Part shown: positions 59,881 to 64,000 of the stretch, one piece after another
How positions within the stretch are numbered: the stretch's first letter is position 1
Layout: each line of letters starts with the position of its first letter
Source of the DNA: Methanomicrobiaceae archaeon
GTDB lineage: Archaea; Halobacteriota; Methanomicrobia; Methanomicrobiales; Methanomicrobiaceae
Assembly (NCBI GenBank): GCA_016928355.1
Contig: JAFGKW010000046.1
Location: 1 to 64,000 of the forward strand
Length of the DNA: 64,000 bases
Direction: 5' to 3'
The notes under the pieces: model-generated
Told to the model about the DNA's origin: nothing
What the model saw: only the letters and a program-made list of their open reading frames with translations
Database searches by the model: none
Position numbers and translations under genes: made by a program

Positions 59881-61036
59881 TCGTATTTTCGTCACCCAGT
59901 CTGAATTCCCGGATATAATGGACTGCATCCCTGATCTCATCCTTCTCAAGAACTGAAACACCATAATGCCTCTTTATCATCGAACGGACCTTCTCAGATT
60001 CAAGCCACCCGATGTCAAGCCTCCGGACGATCATATTAATCTCATTAATAAACGGCTGGATTTCACCTGCAAGCGCAGGGTTTTTTAGTTCTACAGTTCC
60101 GGAGAGTGCCTGCAGCGGATTTCTTATCTCATCGTTCAGGATTGCAAACTGCTCCATGTTCCGGTTAAGCTGGTACAAAACATCCTTTCTGAGCTCATCC
60201 AGAACAGAATTCAGTGTTATGTCGCGGATTATAAGTACAGACTGTTCATGCCTGAATTCATGAATAATTGGAATCTTCTTAATCTCTATAACAGCCATCT
60301 TATCGTCCAGCAAAACCTTCCCGATTATCTCTCCTGAGTCCATGGAATCCATAAGAGCATGAATATCTCCGGATTCAGAAAGACCGGTTTGTTTAAAGAA
60401 ATCAGATACATCGATCTTCTCCGGAATCTCTTCACCGGTGAAGCGGATATACATATCCCTGAATGCCTCATTGTAGATTATAGACCGCCCGGAGGAGTTT
60501 ATTACAAGTATTCCGTCAGTAATCGCCTCTATTGTCGTACGGTACTGGGATTCGGAATCAAGGATCAGCCTCTCCATCTGTATTCTTTCGGTAATGTCCC
60601 TGCACACAATCGCACAATATATCTCATCGCCATACTTTGTAAAACTGAGATCAGCCTCCACAGGCATCTTCCCACAGGATCTACAGGCTATCTCAGCCCG
60701 GATAAGGATTCTCTCCCCCTTATCCTTCATTGCCTTAAGTGAGACAGGTTTTCCCAGGTCATCAAAAAGAAAGGCGGATATCTCTCTACTGATTACCTCA
60801 TGAGGCTTTAATCCAAGCTTTTCTATGGCCCTGAGATTATAATCTACAATAATGCCATCAGGATATGAGATTAAAAAAACAATGTCATTGATATGATCAA
60901 GAATAATACGAAATCTCTCAAGCTCCATCTGTTTATGCCTTAAAACAGGATAATATGTCTTTCTGAAAGATGAATCTCCAAGGCCGAGGAGTTTTTTCCT
61001 CAATTCATAGTAGGGATCATTTTCCGCATCTTTCAT
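59870..61036 (-). CDS. PAS-domain signalling protein ending in a HisKA-like module, no HATPase
   Basis: PAS segments 'IVDYNLRAIEKLGLKPHEVI', 'DGILVINSSGRSIIYNEAFRDMY'; C-terminal 'NRNMEQFAILNDEIRNPLQALSG...GWLESEKVRSMIKRHYGVSV'. Confidence 0.85.
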   Translation of the reverse strand: MKDAENDPYYELRKKLLGLGDSSFRKTYYPVLRHKQMELERFRIILDHINDIVFLISYPDGIIVDYNLRAIEKLGLKPHEVISREISAFLFDDLGKPVSLKAMKDKGERILIRAEIACRSCGKMPVEADLSFTKYGDEIYCAIVCRDITERIQMERLILDSESQYRTTIEAITDGILVINSSGRSIIYNEAFRDMYIRFTGEEIPEKIDVSDFFKQTGLSESGDIHALMDSMDSGEIIGKVLLDDKMAVIEIKKIPIIHEFRHEQSVLIIRDITLNSVLDELRKDVLYQLNRNMEQFAILNDEIRNPLQALSGTVELKNPALAGEIQPFINEINMIVRRLDIGWLESEKVRSMIKRHYGVSVLEKDEIRDAVHYIREFRLGDENTINP

Positions 61037-61143
61037 ATGATTTCACACAATTTTATTCTGGAATTTCTGTTTATCTGCAGGTAAAAAATGGTCATAAATT
61101 GATATAAAATCTATCTCATTCATGAGATTTAATCCCTGGACCT

Positions 61144-62304
61144 TTAGAGAAGATCAAGATACATTTTTTTAATATCTTCTGCTACAGGCAGACGGGGATT
61201 TGTGGCAATACATGGATCCTCCATTGTCCTTTGAACCAGTTCCGGTACGTCATCCTCTAAAATCCCAACATCTGCAAGCCCCGGTCTTTCTTCATATCCA
61301 AATATATCCATTATTTTTTCATTTATTAAACCAGGCAATTCTGAATTCTCATACCTCTTCTCCTTACAATCAATCCCGAATTTAAGGGCAATTGTCCTGT
61401 ATTTGACCAGATGAGCATCCATATTGAACTCCAATACCTCACGAGCCACAAGAAAGGAAGAATACCCATGATTCATCCCTGTCAATCCTCCAAGTGCATG
61501 GGACATTGAATGAATTAGGCCAAGGCCGGCATTTGAAAAACATAAACCCGCATAAAGGCTTGCAATCATGATTCCAAAGCTCCTTTCGGGATCTTTCCAG
61601 TAACCAGGACTCATATTCCGGATTATCATTTCAACTGAGTTCAGGCCGAATGTATCGGTAACCGGAGATGAACCGTTCGAACAATACCCTTCGATTGCAT
61701 GTATAAGTGCATCCATCGCACTGTTTACTGCCACTTCCCTGGGAAGTGTTGAAAGCGGGACAGGATCAAGCAGTGAGACATCAGGAACGAGAGATTTGGA
61801 CACTATAAGTCTCTTGGTTCTCCTGCTCCGGTCCGAGATCACTGCATACTGGGACACATCTGCCGAACTTCCCGCTGTTGAAGGGACGCATATCAGAGGA
61901 GGCATTGGATTTTTTATCAGGTCAAGACCGATATAACCGGAAATGTGACCTCCGTTTTCAGCAACAATGCCTATTCCCTTGGCACAGTCAAGAACACTAC
62001 CCCCGCCTGCGGCAATAATACCATCACAGCCGGTTGTACTGAAAACATCAGCGCCCTCCATTACCTCATCGACACTGGGATTCTCGGTTACAGAAGAGAA
62101 GACCTCATATTCCACCCCGTTATCAGTAATTGAATCAATAACGTGGGATAACCATGAGCATTTTTCAATATTTGGATCTGTTACAAAGAGGACTTTTTTC
62201 AGGTTAAAATTGAGCGAATATCTCCCTGCAAACTCTCTTGCGCCATCCCCTGTAATGAATTCGGGTGATACAAATTTCCTAAGAGCTCTGTTATAACCGG
62301 TCAT
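61144..62304 (-). CDS. Iron-containing alcohol dehydrogenase
   Basis: 'DGIIAAGGGSVLDCAKGIGI', 'STAGSSADVSQYAVI', 'GLGLIHSMSHALGGLTGMNHG'. Confidence 0.93.
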   Translation of the reverse strand: MTGYNRALRKFVSPEFITGDGAREFAGRYSLNFNLKKVLFVTDPNIEKCSWLSHVIDSITDNGVEYEVFSSVTENPSVDEVMEGADVFSTTGCDGIIAAGGGSVLDCAKGIGIVAENGGHISGYIGLDLIKNPMPPLICVPSTAGSSADVSQYAVISDRSRRTKRLIVSKSLVPDVSLLDPVPLSTLPREVAVNSAMDALIHAIEGYCSNGSSPVTDTFGLNSVEMIIRNMSPGYWKDPERSFGIMIASLYAGLCFSNAGLGLIHSMSHALGGLTGMNHGYSSFLVAREVLEFNMDAHLVKYRTIALKFGIDCKEKRYENSELPGLINEKIMDIFGYEERPGLADVGILEDDVPELVQRTMEDPCIATNPRLPVAEDIKKMYLDLL

Positions 62305-62364
62305 CTGCTGTCCTATATATACAATAAAAGGAGGGGGTAATTAATCTAATGAAATTGTCAATTA

Positions 62365-63045
62365 TTAGCGGACCTGTATTTCAAGAATAGAATTCCATAT
62401 TCTGTTCCTTCCGATTACAATCCAGTAATGTTTAAGATCCCTCTCCGCCTCACGGTAACCGGGGTAGTGGACAGATACTATCCTCCAGAAGGATGGTGAA
62501 TGGTTCATCTCAACCCTGTGGGCGAGTTCATGAACCACAAGATAATCTCGTACAGTCTCCGGGAGCGCCATTGCACGAAGATTGAAATTGAGATTCCCTC
62601 TCCCCGAACAGCTGCCCCAACGTGTTTTCTGGTTTCTGAGAGAAATTCTCCCGTAATCAACGCCCATTTTTTTTGAATGGTGTTCAAGGCGGCTGGAAAT
62701 ATCGGCCCTAAGCTCGCGTGCAACATTCTTCCTCAGTTCTTTTACCGAATTGTAATAAACATCCGGCCAGAGGAAGGAAACCTCCCCCCTCTCAGAAAAA
62801 ACCGGATGCCACATCATCCCGTTATAAAGAAAAGATCCATCCCCTGTTTCATATGCCGATGCAAGACTGTTCAGCTCGCAGATCTTTTTCTGTATCCACT
62901 CCTTTCTCGATTCAATTATCCTGTCAGTGTCGGTATCATGCGGAGCGGTCACATAGACGGTACAGTCTGGTCCAATGCGGATTCTGCTGTTTTTGATATC
63001 TTTACGAATAATGATGGTTTTAAAAGTGTGATCAGGCATTTTCAC
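62365..63045 (-). CDS. M48/YgjP-like (DUF45) metallopeptidase
   Basis: 'VVHELAHRVEMNHSPSFWRIV' HExxH-type motif and 'NQKTRWGSCSGRGNLNFN'. Confidence 0.92.
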   Translation of the reverse strand: MKMPDHTFKTIIIRKDIKNSRIRIGPDCTVYVTAPHDTDTDRIIESRKEWIQKKICELNSLASAYETGDGSFLYNGMMWHPVFSERGEVSFLWPDVYYNSVKELRKNVARELRADISSRLEHHSKKMGVDYGRISLRNQKTRWGSCSGRGNLNFNLRAMALPETVRDYLVVHELAHRVEMNHSPSFWRIVSVHYPGYREAERDLKHYWIVIGRNRIWNSILEIQVR

Positions 63046-64000
63046 CGGTCGTTGTTTATGCTCTTTTCTGATTCAACAACAGTAAGCATACCGATAGGGC
63101 TGCTGATATTCGGCCTTCTTGTAACCTTAAGCCCGTAATGACGAAGAAGCATCTCCCTGATTTTATCAGATTCAAGCCACCCGGAATCAAGTTCCTTTAC
63201 GATATCATCGATCTCGAGTGCAAATTCAATTATTTTTTCTGAAGTCTCCCCACCTTCAAGATCGGCCAGACCTACGATAGCCTGCAGGGGATTTCTAATA
63301 TGATCGTTTAGTATGGCAAACTGTTCCATATTCTTTTCAATCTGAAATATTGACTCTTTCTTCATCTGCTCAAGTTCCTGCTGCCTCGTCGTCTCCCTTA
63401 TTACTGAGACCACCTTTGCAACTTTTCCATCGAACATAAGTGGTGATTTCTGGATCTCATACCACAGTGTCTTTGAGCCGTATTCCTTCTTAATCGAGGT
63501 GCCAAGTGATTTGCCAGACTGAAAGACATACTTATATTCAAGACACAGTCTGCCGGTTAGAAATCCTGCAGCTTCATTTAACGGAATACCGATCAGTTCA
63601 CCTCTATAGCCGTATTTTTCGACAAGGTATTTAAAAGGGGCATTATAGAGCCTTATTCTTAAATCCCTGTCGACAACGACTAAACTTTCATCGATTGAGT
63701 CCAGGGCTTTTTTATACTGTATGAGGGAAAGATCTGTATCACCGGGGATTTCTATACTTATTGCAGATCTCCTGCCTATGACTATTCCATAATCCCTCCC
63801 ATCCGTTGCGATACGATTCAGGGAAAATGAGACGGGGATCTCATTATGGTCACCCGTTAAGAAACCTGAAAAATAGCTCTTACCGGAGAATATCTCTTTT
63901 TCACGACCTATATTATCGGAATTTCTGAAGCAGACCATGATATCGGAAATTCTCATGCCTGAGATCTCACCTGCATCGTATCCAAGCATCCTGCAGGCCT
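63042..64000 (-). CDS. PAS-domain signalling protein ending in the same HisKA-like module (truncated by window edge)
   Basis: PAS start ...ACRMLGYDAGEISGM runs to the edge; C-terminal 'EKNMEQFAILNDHIRNPLQAIVGLADL...GWLESDKIREMLLRHYGLKV'. Confidence 0.85.
   Translation of the reverse strand, partial: ACRMLGYDAGEISGMRISDIMVCFRNSDNIGREKEIFSGKSYFSGFLTGDHNEIPVSFSLNRIATDGRDYGIVIGRRSAISIEIPGDTDLSLIQYKKALDSIDESLVVVDRDLRIRLYNAPFKYLVEKYGYRGELIGIPLNEAAGFLTGRLCLEYKYVFQSGKSLGTSIKKEYGSKTLWYEIQKSPLMFDGKVAKVVSVIRETTRQQELEQMKKESIFQIEKNMEQFAILNDHIRNPLQAIVGLADLEGGETSEKIIEFALEIDDIVKELDSGWLESDKIREMLLRHYGLKVTRRPNISSPIGMLTVVESEKSINNDR

Overview
The window is a 64 kb stretch of a methanogenic archaeon. Gene content (frhADGB, por, sepS, mptA, ribL, archaeosine genes, DUF2124) points to a Methanomicrobiales-type genome. 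Most of it is ordinary housekeeping and energy metabolism. It contains an iron-type ABC importer with a CobN-like chelatase, a DrrAB-like exporter with tandem type IV pilins, and a tRNA/translation block (sepS, taw1, argS, prf1). It also contains queC/E/D, rps12-rps7-fusA, a lone archaellin with CheC/CheY and PAS kinases, frhADGB, mptA, purL, aIF2-beta, rpoL, map, tRNA-Asn(GTT), porBAGD, truA, ribL and several PAS signalling proteins. The strongest unexplained signal is a ~235-nt structured, non-coding repeat present three times in the same orientation (about 24465-24702, 38055-38290, 50140-50372). Every copy sits in a convergent intergenic gap. Primary sequence diverges between copies, but several helices are kept by compensatory or wobble changes, and one 3' hairpin has almost completely different sequence in each copy. 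This looks like a multicopy structured RNA or a mobile structured repeat, and I do not recognise it as a known family. Secondary signals include a second hairpin-bearing convergent gap at 10.7-10.9 kb, overlapping inverted repeats in the frh promoter, a 14-bp palindrome upstream of an AAA ATPase, a J-domain protein with a duplicated C-terminal module, and PAS proteins ending in a HisKA-like 'NMEQFAILNDxIRNPLQA' module with no visible ATPase domain. All calls were made by eye; no database search or folding program was run.
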